Below, piece after piece: positions 55,490-63,379 of a stretch of 64,000 nt of DNA. The position numbers and the translations under genes were made by a program. Source of the DNA: G963665595 sp963665595. Its GTDB lineage: Bacteria; Actinomycetota; Coriobacteriia; Coriobacteriales; CADBOM01. The stretch spans positions 766,217 through 830,216 of the forward strand of contig CAXXJK010000004.1 of NCBI GenBank assembly GCA_963665595.2, given 5' to 3'. The notes under the pieces are model-generated. The model was not told the DNA's origin, did no database searches, and saw only the letters and a program-made list of their open reading frames with translations. How positions within the stretch are numbered: the stretch's first letter is position 1; each line of letters opens with the position of its first letter.

Positions 55490-55828
55490 ATGAAAAAACG
55501 TGCCATGCTCATTGATTATCAATTCTGCAGCGGATGCCAATCATGTGAGGTATCCTGTAGAAAAGAAAAAGGACTCTCACTGGAAGAGTGGGGTATTAAG
55601 GTAAACGAGGTCGGGCCGATTAAATTTAGCGATGGTGCTTGGGAATGGGATTATCTCCCTGCGCCGTCACGGCTCTGCGATCTCTGCGAAGACAGAATCG
55701 AAGCAGGCAAGAAGCCTCTTTGCGAGTTGCATTGTCTGGCTGCCGTGATCAAGGTCATTCCTGTTGAGGAAGTATCTGCACGTCTTGCAGAAATGGACAA
55801 AGACAAAGTAGTCGTCTATCTGCCGTAG
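55490..55828 (+). CDS. Ferredoxin-type electron-transfer subunit (2)
   Basis: This 112-residue partner of the large subunit upstream has two [4Fe-4S] sites with Cys13, Cys16, Cys19, Cys23 and Cys63, Cys66, Cys78, Cys82, the same numbering as in subunit 1. The C-terminal tail of subunit 1 is missing. The ATG at 55490 follows GAGGAGGGG, with 17 bp between the stop of the large subunit and this start. Confidence 0.87.
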   Translation: MKKRAMLIDYQFCSGCQSCEVSCRKEKGLSLEEWGIKVNEVGPIKFSDGAWEWDYLPAPSRLCDLCEDRIEAGKKPLCELHCLAAVIKVIPVEEVSARLAEMDKDKVVVYLP

Positions 55829-55834
55829 GCACAT

Positions 55835-55887
55835 CTGGCCGATGGTTCCTCCTTTCATGATTAGCATCAGGGGGAATCATCGGCCAG
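55835..55887 (+). terminator. Hairpin after the ferredoxin subunit
   Basis: CTGGCCGATGGTTCC (55835-55849) pairs with GGAATCATCGGCCAG (55873-55887) with one G-U pair. The stem starts six bases after the stop codon. No U-tract follows, so it may be a processing or stabilising hairpin. Confidence 0.55.
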
Positions 55888-56024
55888 TGATCGGGCTCAT
55901 GGCATGCCAAACGATCATGAAGGAGCATTGGGGTAGATGGATCCCTATGGGAAGCACAAGAAAATCTTACAAAGGTCTCTCTGCGGACACCGCGTTTGTC
56001 ACCATGGAAATGGAATAGATGGGC

Positions 56025-57491
56025 ATGTCTGATTCCTCACATAAGGAACTCGAGTGCGAGGATGAAAAAGACAATTCTGCTCAAGAGCTCAAGGTGCTCG
56101 CACGCCTGATAGGATACAGTGCCTATTTGGCATGGTTGGTATCAATGCTTTTGACACCGATTTTCTCGCCGTATTCGCTCTATTCAGAAGCTGATTCTAC
56201 GGTCTGTCGTGTCGTGTTTCTCAGCGGAATCATTCTCTGCCTCATAGTGTTTTGGCGTTTCTATCGATGGGAACGAATAAAAACATGTATCGTTTTTGCC
56301 TCGCTGATATGCCCGGTGGCGATTTTGCTTTCGATTGCGAATTTTTTTGAGTTTTCGCTGTATGTACGTGTGGGGTTGTGGCTAATACTGGGGTGCTTGG
56401 CGGTGCCTATGATGTCGCTCTGGAGCACCGTATATGCAAATTTGGATTACGATCGTGCCGCACTGTTTTTGTCATCGGCATTTTGCCTTAGTTTCATTTG
56501 GGTACTTTTAGCGGCACTCATGCAATATGGGTCGATGATTGTAGGAGTCTGCCTTCCTCTGGTGTCGGTTATCCTGTATGTTAAGACGGATAATATTGAC
56601 GACTATGTACGCGTTGTATCAAAACGCGATCTTTCTTCAAGCTCTCGTGATATGCGTATTTCATGGCGCCTTGATTGCGGCATAGCTGCCTATAGTGTCT
56701 GTCTGGGCTTTGCATTGTTTGTGGGAAGCATGAGTGCGTACTGGCCCATTACTATAATTGCGCCCTTGATTGCCGCCTGTTGCGGAAGCATCATCTGTAT
56801 TCTCGACTCACGGAAAAAGAGAAGCATCACGCTCACTCAGATGCAGAAAGTATTTTTGCTGGTGGTTCTTACCGTGACGTTGCCACTGGTATTTTTCAAT
56901 GAAGTTGCGCTCATCGTCGTCTGCGTGATTGCTTCCTTTTGCTTCATATTCAATCTTATCGTGAATCTCTCTGGACAGGTTATTGGAATGGTGGTCTATG
57001 GGGCCCCGCCGGTTCGTTATGCATGCCGGGCTAAGATTCCGAATATGGTGGCGATGGTGGTGGGGTATGCGCTGGCCTATTGTTATTATCAGACAATTTA
57101 TGCCACCGAGCAGACCCATCTGCTGACGCAGATTGTCATCGTGTTAGTGATCCTCGTGTTTGGTGCCATATCAATCTTTGGTCTTTCGCCCACCTTCCCC
57201 ATGATGGAGTCAGAGCTCTCTGAAAAAGACAGCGAAGAACTTGCAGCGTTCTCTCATCGCCGGCAGGATTGGGCGGGCCGTTGCGAACAGCTGGCTGACC
57301 TCTACGACTTCTCGCCACGTCAGAGAGAGGTGTTGAAATATCTCTCGCGGGGGCGCAATGTACCCTATATCTCTGAGACGCTCTTTATATCAGAGAGTAC
57401 GGTGAAGTCGCATGTGTACTCGATGTATCGAAAGTCTGACGTTCACTCGGTTCAAGAGTTGATAGATAAGATCGAGGCACTGGACTCATAG
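56025..57491 (+). CDS. Membrane-bound LuxR-type regulator (paralogue C)
   Basis: This 488-residue protein has about 12 hydrophobic segments and a C-terminal HTH (DFSPRQREVLKYLSRG, ISESTVKSHVYSMYRKSDVHSVQELIDKIEALDS). It closely resembles paralogue B (34188), including the MSDSS start; an in-frame ATG also lies six bases upstream. It is at the end of the molybdoenzyme island and likely controls it. Its sensory signal is unknown. Confidence 0.87.
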   Translation: MSDSSHKELECEDEKDNSAQELKVLARLIGYSAYLAWLVSMLLTPIFSPYSLYSEADSTVCRVVFLSGIILCLIVFWRFYRWERIKTCIVFASLICPVAILLSIANFFEFSLYVRVGLWLILGCLAVPMMSLWSTVYANLDYDRAALFLSSAFCLSFIWVLLAALMQYGSMIVGVCLPLVSVILYVKTDNIDDYVRVVSKRDLSSSSRDMRISWRLDCGIAAYSVCLGFALFVGSMSAYWPITIIAPLIAACCGSIICILDSRKKRSITLTQMQKVFLLVVLTVTLPLVFFNEVALIVVCVIASFCFIFNLIVNLSGQVIGMVVYGAPPVRYACRAKIPNMVAMVVGYALAYCYYQTIYATEQTHLLTQIVIVLVILVFGAISIFGLSPTFPMMESELSEKDSEELAAFSHRRQDWAGRCEQLADLYDFSPRQREVLKYLSRGRNVPYISETLFISESTVKSHVYSMYRKSDVHSVQELIDKIEALDS

Positions 57492-57652
57492 CCCGATACG
57501 GGATGTTCGCGCATATCAGCACGGATGCATGTTTCATACACACAAGCCGTACTCAAACACAATCAATATCTGCAGCGGCATAGCGGGCGCAGTGTTATCC
57601 TATGCATGAACACGTGAAAGATCATGCTGGCGTTTGTTTGAGGAGGGCGACG

Positions 57653-58495
57653 ATGGCGCTAAACGATGAGCCGAAGCGAAGTGGCTGGCGCGTCTTAGGC
57701 ATTGCCACCATCGGCATCTTGCTTCTTCTGGTGGTTGTTCTTCTGTATCGCGTATTTTCTGAAAAGACCGAATCCTCCGATTTCACTCCTACTTCAAAGG
57801 CACAGGCCGGCCTATTCACTGTTTCTGACACCATTATGGTGGAGGAGACCGCTGTTATCTCAACTTCTGACGTTTCTGCGGCTGCGTCTTCTGCACCAAC
57901 AGCCGAAGAGCTTCGTACGCGCCTGAACATCAAAACCAATATCTATCCCAACCTGCAGCACGGTATTAAGACAGCGTCTTATCAGAAATACATTGTGTTG
58001 CACGACACAGAGGGGACGGGTAGCCCCACTTCTGTTATAGATTGGTGGGAAGATAACGGCAATCTCATCGCGGCTCATTTTGTGGTTGGTAGGGATGGCA
58101 GTATCGTTCAGGCGGTTCCGCTGGATGCAATCGCTCATCATGCGGGTTTTGGAGATACAGGACACGGTGCCTATTATGGCGTTGCTGATGAGTCGCGTGA
58201 TGACAAGAAGGGCACGACACCTATCGGAAGCTGGGCTTCAGACTACGGTATGAACTCCTACTCCATTGGCATAGAGCTTGTTCATGTGGGTGGTGGCGGT
58301 GATTATACGCAAGCCCAGCTTGAGGCGCTAGATGGTTTGATAGCCTATATAAACGCCTACTATGGATTCAAGAGTACGATCATCGATCACAAGGCCTGGC
58401 GTTCAGGAAACTCAGATACATCGCCTGAGTTTGCTACCTATCTAGCAAACTATCAAAAGACAGGAACCCACACCGGCGTTGCCGCTACTTCATAA
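57653..58495 (+). CDS. N-acetylmuramoyl-L-alanine amidase, membrane-anchored
   Basis: This 280-residue protein has one N-terminal transmembrane anchor (about residues 12-35) and a Thr/Ser/Ala-rich spacer. An Amidase_2 zinc domain follows (YIVLHDTEGTGSP, HFVVGRDGSIVQAV, IAHHAGFG, IGIELVHVG, IIDHKAWRSG). It is expected to cleave the stem peptide from peptidoglycan. The ATG at 57653 follows GAGGAGG. The zinc ligands look complete: His in VLHDT, His in HHAG and the His of DHK. Confidence 0.9.
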   Translation: MALNDEPKRSGWRVLGIATIGILLLLVVVLLYRVFSEKTESSDFTPTSKAQAGLFTVSDTIMVEETAVISTSDVSAAASSAPTAEELRTRLNIKTNIYPNLQHGIKTASYQKYIVLHDTEGTGSPTSVIDWWEDNGNLIAAHFVVGRDGSIVQAVPLDAIAHHAGFGDTGHGAYYGVADESRDDKKGTTPIGSWASDYGMNSYSIGIELVHVGGGGDYTQAQLEALDGLIAYINAYYGFKSTIIDHKAWRSGNSDTSPEFATYLANYQKTGTHTGVAATS

Positions 58496-58556
58496 CAACA
58501 GGGGGCTTTCGCGATTGACGCTGATACCGACACTGCAACTGCGGAAGTGGGCGAGT

Positions 58557-60020
58557 CTAGCGCACGTGAGCGGGTTTATCTCCCCAATAGAAGTTAATGA
58601 AATGCCCGATGCGGCGTTGAAGATCTGCTTCAGGACGGTACGCAAGTTCATAGGTAGCGCGCGCGACATCAAGCGCTGCGTCTGGCCTTCTTAAGAGACT
58701 GGCATTGACGAGCATGGCGTTAAGTACTTCGGGACGTTTGGCAATATTGCCCAACACGTCTACCAGTTCGCGGTGCGTGGTCACATGGAGCGCGGCACCC
58801 ATGGAGGTGAGCAGCCTGACGTTGATCTTCTCTTGGCCATAGGCGCGTCCTACGAGAATCATGGGTATCTGGGCACAGAGGCATTCGGTGACGGTAAGCC
58901 CTCCTGCCTTGCAGATAGCGAGATCGCTTGCGCACATGAGCGCGCCCATCTCTTCTACGTAATCCATGACGGTCACGTTTTTCAGGTCCAGCTCTTCACA
59001 GACTTGGCATAGGTGCGCGGCGTATTCTTTGTCATCTCCCGGCAGCATGACTAGGTGCATGTTGGCGACATTGTGCACATGGGGAAGCGCTTTATCAAGG
59101 GTGCTGCGCAAATGCACATATGGCTGCGCCAGACGCGCGCCTGCCAATACCAACACGATCTTCTTGTCAAGAGGGAGGCCGAGCTTGGTGCGAATGGTTT
59201 TCTTGTCACCCGAGCAATGAAAGTCATCGCGTGCGGGAATGCCGGTGATGAGGATGTTGCGCTCGGGCGTTTTGCGCGGCCGTAGCGTTTCTGCCATCGA
59301 CTCAGTTGCGACGCAGAACAGGTCGGTTTCGCGGTGTGGCCAGAGACCCTCAGTTTCGTAGTCGGTGGGTACGCAAACAAGAGGAAAATTCTGGTTGGTC
59401 AGCATACGTGCACCTACCACCACATTTGCAGAGGTGATGTGGGTGCAGACGACTGCCAGCGGGCGCTTCTGGGCAATGAATTCGGTAAAACGGGGAAAAT
59501 AGATATGTGACCATATAGTGCCGCCTCCCCAGAGAATGCGTCCGGTGAGTACAAAGCGCCAGCTAAGATCGTAAAAGGGGCGACCTGCTCCGTTAAATTT
59601 GCTAATAGTTTTATCGCCGTCGATAGGCCGGCGACCCCAGTCAAAGATGTCGATGAGTTCGATGTCGATGTCTTTCGGCACCATATGACCATGAAACTCG
59701 AGCATTTCATTATTGTCGCGGAGAACTTTGAGCGCTTGTTCTACGGCTATAGCGGCCGTGCGATGGCCCGAGCCTGCCGAGGCATGTACCACCAAGATGC
59801 AGGGTTTGGTATCAGGTGTTGGTGTGTTGTTGATGGTAGAGTCTTGCTGGCAGCCCTTATCGGGAATGATGAGTTCCCACACGGGCTTCTCATCAGGTTT
59901 TGAGGCAGAAGACGATGCCTCGACCATGGCCTCCGGGGATGCATCATCAGAAGATATGCACGCCGTTGATTGCGCATTTTCTTCGTTGAGAGATGCTTCG
60001 GATGATCTGATATCTTTCAT
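58557..60020 (-). CDS. MGDG/diacylglycerol-type glycosyltransferase (GT28)
   Basis: This 487-residue protein has an acidic, disordered N-terminal extension of about 70 residues. The family's nucleotide-sugar and membrane binding motif follows (VVHASAGSGHRTAA, residues 78-90), then the C-terminal UDP-sugar site (CASDLAICKAGGLTVTECLCAQIPMILVGRAYGQEKIN). Its closest known relatives make glucosyl- or galactosyl-diacylglycerol; a role in glycolipid membrane synthesis is inferred. Its own strand is opposite to the amidase and ychF. Confidence 0.85.
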   Translation of the reverse strand: MKDIRSSEASLNEENAQSTACISSDDASPEAMVEASSSASKPDEKPVWELIIPDKGCQQDSTINNTPTPDTKPCILVVHASAGSGHRTAAIAVEQALKVLRDNNEMLEFHGHMVPKDIDIELIDIFDWGRRPIDGDKTISKFNGAGRPFYDLSWRFVLTGRILWGGGTIWSHIYFPRFTEFIAQKRPLAVVCTHITSANVVVGARMLTNQNFPLVCVPTDYETEGLWPHRETDLFCVATESMAETLRPRKTPERNILITGIPARDDFHCSGDKKTIRTKLGLPLDKKIVLVLAGARLAQPYVHLRSTLDKALPHVHNVANMHLVMLPGDDKEYAAHLCQVCEELDLKNVTVMDYVEEMGALMCASDLAICKAGGLTVTECLCAQIPMILVGRAYGQEKINVRLLTSMGAALHVTTHRELVDVLGNIAKRPEVLNAMLVNASLLRRPDAALDVARATYELAYRPEADLQRRIGHFINFYWGDKPAHVR

Positions 60021-60145
60021 GGTGCTATCATACTTCAGCAGTGAATCCAGACACTGTGTAGTGTCTCAAAGCAGAATGAAAAGCAGAGAGAATACGCATC
60101 ACACAGTCTTTATCTAATGCGTTGTAATCATGCGAGGAGATTCTC

Positions 60146-61221
60146 ATGGCTCTTTCCATCGGTATTGTCGGGCTTCCTAATGTGGGTAAGTCGACACTTT
60201 TCACGGCACTCACGCAAAAAGGCGGGCTGGCCGCCAACTATCCGTTTGCGACGATTGAACCAAACATCGGCGTTATTCCCGTACCTGATAGTCGTCTTGA
60301 CCGTCTTGCTGAGATTGTTCACCCGGGCCGTATTGTTCCGGCGACGGTTGAGTTTGTAGATATAGCCGGTCTGGTAAAAGGTGCGAGTGAAGGGGAGGGG
60401 CTGGGCAATCAGTTTCTTGCCAACATCCGTGAGACTGATGCTATCTGTGAGGTCGTGCGTTACTTCAGCGATGGCGACATCATCCGCCATGCAGATAGTT
60501 TGGGGCCAGCAGACGATGTGGATACCATCGCAACTGAACTTATTCTTGCCGATCTTGCCACGGTGGATAAGGTGCTCCCTCGCTTGGAAAAGGATGCCAA
60601 GCGCGATAAGAAACTCGAAGCAAAACTTGAGCTGGTGAAGCGCCTTCAGGCGTGGCTCAATGAGGGAAACCGTGCCCTCAGAATGGAGATGGATGATGAT
60701 GAACGTGCGCTGCTCTACGACCTCCATTTACTGACCATGAAACCTATCCTGTATGTGGCAAACATAGACGAAGACCGTGTAGGTGAGGAACTCGGACCCA
60801 TTGATGACGTGACTCCATCATTGGAGTCTGTGCAAAGGTGGAAGCTGAGATTGCCGAGCTTGCCGAGGAAGACCCCGAGTCGGCTCGTGAATACCTAGAG
60901 ACTCTCGGGCTCAATGAATCGGGGCTTACACGTCTGGTGCATGAAGCCTACCGCCTGTTGGGACTTCAGTCATTTTTCACGGCAGGTGAGATGGAGGTCA
61001 AGGCGTGGACGGTGCCTATCGGCGCGAAGGCACCTCAGGCCGCCGGTGTGATTCATACCGATTTCGAGAAGGGTTTCATCAAGGCAGAAACCATTGGATA
61101 TGAGGATTATGATCGCTACGAAGGCGAAGCAGGGTGTCGCGCGGCGGGGCGTCTGCGGATGGAAGGCAAGGACTACGTCGTGCAAGACGGAGATGTATTC
61201 CACTTCCGTTTCAACGTTTAG
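60146..61221 (+). pseudogene. ychF: YchF-family ribosome-binding GTPase/ATPase with frameshift
   Basis: This is an Obg-family P-loop NTPase (GLPNVGKSTLFTALT near residue 8, DIAGLVKGASEGEGLGNQFL). The frame breaks near 60827-60831: the first 228 or so codons end LES, and the rest (CAKVEAEIAELAEEDPESAREY, then YEDYDRYEGEAGCRAAGRLR and the TGS end VQDGDVFHFRFNV) lies in another frame. The shift is consistent with one missing base. Without it the protein would be about 358 residues, the family norm (about 363). Upstream RBS is GAGGAG. It may be a sequencing error. Confidence 0.88.
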
Positions 61222-61245
61222 GAAAACGTACGGGCGATACCAACA

Positions 61246-61279
61246 CGAGGGCTCGTTTCGTCTCAGAAGCGAGCCCTCG
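61246..61279. terminator. Bidirectional terminator between ychF and the anti-sigma gene
   Basis: CGAGGGCTCG (61246-61255) pairs perfectly with CGAGCCCTCG (61270-61279). It lies between two converging genes. Confidence 0.7.
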
Positions 61280-61292
61280 CTCATACCAGATG

Positions 61293-62261
61293 TTAGGATT
61301 TGCCCTGTTGTCGGTTTGCTTCTCCACCTTGCCCCGAGCTAGATGAGCCGGTATCCATGGCACTTGAGCCTTGGCCTGACATGCTACCAGTTCCGCTGCC
61401 GCTGCCCTGTCCACCACTTTGCCCTCCGCCCTGCGAGGAGTTGTTTCCATTTTCTGCTGCGTTTGAGGAGCCTCCCAGAGCTTCAATAGCGGCTTTTAAT
61501 TGTGGCATGCTCATATTCATGCAATCCTGGAGTGATAGAGAAGAACCCAAGCTCTGGAGTTCAAGATATGCGCGGTATCTGCCCGTGCTGAGTCCGTTTT
61601 CCTGAGCTTGCTCACGCGTTTCCATGTTTGTTTCAGAGTACGAGGCATTGCAATTGAGACTGGTGAGCGTCGATTGTGCTTTGTTTACCAGGCTATTTAC
61701 CTGCCCATTGTTATTCGATGCAACGGTCACCGAGACCACATCGCTGTCAGAGATCATGCCTTCCCCTTGTGCTGCCTGAATCAACATGCGCACGGCTTCG
61801 TCATAGGGTTTGTTTTGCACGTTGACCTGATTGATTAGGTCATTACCTGCGGCATTTGAGGCAGTCGTTTTTACAACGATGTCAAAGCAGTTGAGTGCGA
61901 GTTCTACCGAGGGCGTTGCTTCAATGGAGACATAGGCCGTCTCGGTTGCATAAGCAACGCCTCCACCGAGTGAAGCAAACGCGAGGCACGCTGCGGCAAT
62001 TACGGCAATGAACCGCCGGCGATAGACCGAGAACGTTTTCCTGAATGACTGCGGAGACGTGGTTTGTTTTTGCATCGGCTTGATGTCTCGTGCAGGCACT
62101 ACGTGAGTAGCCTGTTCAGATGCTTCCTGCATTGCCTTGAGCGTACGTGCCTTGAGTTCTTCAGAGGCAGTCATGGTTTCAAAGGTAGCATGAAGCTTGC
62201 CCTCAAGGAGGGTGTCTTCTTCAGGCGTCAGAGATCTTTCGATATCTGAAGAAACGATCAT
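61293..62261 (-). CDS. RsgI-like membrane anti-sigma factor
   Basis: This 322-residue protein is predicted to hold the ECF sigma factor at the membrane. It has an N-terminal cytoplasmic part (1-83), one transmembrane helix (about 84-105) and an outer domain of RsgI type (SIEATPSVELALNCFDIVV, residues about 112-130). The C-terminal tail, about 60 residues, is Gly/Ser/Gln-rich. In RsgI proteins an Asn-Pro bond in this motif is cut by autoproteolysis; here it is Thr116-Pro117. The ATG at 62261 is chosen for AAGGAG nine bases before; 13 bp separate it from the sigma gene. Confidence 0.82.
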   Translation of the reverse strand: MIVSSDIERSLTPEEDTLLEGKLHATFETMTASEELKARTLKAMQEASEQATHVVPARDIKPMQKQTTSPQSFRKTFSVYRRRFIAVIAAACLAFASLGGGVAYATETAYVSIEATPSVELALNCFDIVVKTTASNAAGNDLINQVNVQNKPYDEAVRMLIQAAQGEGMISDSDVVSVTVASNNNGQVNSLVNKAQSTLTSLNCNASYSETNMETREQAQENGLSTGRYRAYLELQSLGSSLSLQDCMNMSMPQLKAAIEALGGSSNAAENGNNSSQGGGQSGGQGSGSGTGSMSGQGSSAMDTGSSSSGQGGEANRQQGKS

Positions 62262-62274
62262 CGGATCTCTCTCC

Positions 62275-62763
62275 TTATCCATGTTCTAGCACCTCTTTCA
62301 GAAGTTTCTTTCCCCGTGAAATGTTTGTGTACACGGTATTGGCGGGCAGGTTGAGCAGCGTACCTATCTCAGCGGCGGTATAGCCTTCATAGTAGGTCAG
62401 GTACAGTGCGCTCCGGTAGTTTTCAGGCAGAGATTTCAGCGCGTGGAGCACATCGCTCTCTTCAGGAAACTCTTCAGTCATTGAGGGCGGATGAGTGCGC
62501 TCATCATCGAGTGGATCAAACGACACTTCGTTTCGGGCAGAAGCCTTGAAATGATCTTTACAGATATTTGCGGCTACCCGGATGAGCCAGGCTTTTCGGT
62601 GCTCCTCGGACTCAAAGGTGGTCGTGGATGTGGCATACCGTACAAAGGTATTCTGAAACGCGTCTTCTGCGTCAGCTTTTTGCTTGAGATAGAGCGCGCA
62701 GACACGCCATACGGTGTCAGCGTATTGCTGCATCACATCCGTGAGGTCAGTGTCTGCTCGCAC
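62275..62763 (-). CDS. ECF-family RNA polymerase sigma factor
   Basis: This 162-residue sigma-70 factor has region 2 (YLKQKADAEDAFQNTFVRYAT) and region 4 (LPENYRSALYLTYYEGYTAAEIGTLLNLPANTVYTNISRGKKLL). The frame is open far upstream into the secreted protein gene, but that part is not protein-like. The GTG at 62763 is chosen because AAGGA stands 9 bases before and the true N-terminus begins near VRADTDLTDVM. The start is 19 bp past the stop of the gene at 63232. Confidence 0.88.
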   Translation of the reverse strand: MRADTDLTDVMQQYADTVWRVCALYLKQKADAEDAFQNTFVRYATSTTTFESEEHRKAWLIRVAANICKDHFKASARNEVSFDPLDDERTHPPSMTEEFPEESDVLHALKSLPENYRSALYLTYYEGYTAAEIGTLLNLPANTVYTNISRGKKLLKEVLEHG

Positions 62764-62782
62764 TTCTCGGTATCCTTGTCCG

Positions 62783-63232
62783 TTAGCGTCCGGCGCGATA
62801 ACCGGTACCCTGTTGCGTGGTTCTGTTGCTACCGGCATTATCACATATGCCGTCGTTATTCGCATCGGCGTAATTGGTGCCTTGTTGCGAACCGGTGTTA
62901 TCACAGGTGCCGTCGCCATTGGCGTCTACAAACCCAGCACCGTTGCCATTACCCTTGTTGGCTGCACCATAGCCCGTGCCATCTTGAGGAGCATAACCGG
63001 TGTGAGTGCCATCCTGAACACCATATCCGCTGCCTTGGTTGCCAAGCCCCGTGCCTAAGTTGTCGCATACGCCATCGCTGTTGGTGTCGACAAACGCAAC
63101 CTGTGCGCCGCCTCCCGTGGTGTCTGCTGCGGCACCATAGCCATTTCCGGCGGCGAAGGCCGCTGTAGCACCTCCGGCTATCATAAGAGCCGTGCTGCCA
63201 GCGACGATTGTATATCTCAGTCCCTTTTTCAT
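62783..63232 (-). CDS. Secreted protein with DxNxDG calcium-type repeats
   Basis: I do not recognise a named family. The 149-residue protein has a signal peptide (residues 1-28, ending AAFA). The mature part is Gly/Asn-rich and has three repeats of (F/Y)(V/A)D(T/A)N(S/G/N)DG(V/T/I)CDN at about 48-58, 101-112 and 121-132. The D-x-N-x-D-G core resembles dockerin or EF-hand-like calcium loops, and each repeat has one Cys. It is the first gene of an operon with the sigma and anti-sigma genes, so it may be part of their signal chain. Confidence 0.75.
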   Translation of the reverse strand: MKKGLRYTIVAGSTALMIAGGATAAFAAGNGYGAAADTTGGGAQVAFVDTNSDGVCDNLGTGLGNQGSGYGVQDGTHTGYAPQDGTGYGAANKGNGNGAGFVDANGDGTCDNTGSQQGTNYADANNDGICDNAGSNRTTQQGTGYRAGR

Positions 63233-63379
63233 GTCAATCTCCTTTTCTCAGAGGTAGTGAAGGTGCACTGTTGTATTCCCTTCACCTTCAATACGAATGA
63301 GAGGAGGAGATCCTTTCAAAGAAGACAAAAAAGTTTAAATTTTTTTGAAGATACGCGTTTATGCTGAACTATAGAGATA

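Noticed and set aside
62764..62919. N-terminal extension of the sigma factor to the upstream ATG at 62919
   Set aside because: It would overlap the secreted protein's coding sequence and the translation there is not sigma-like; the GTG at 62763 with AAGGA upstream fits better.
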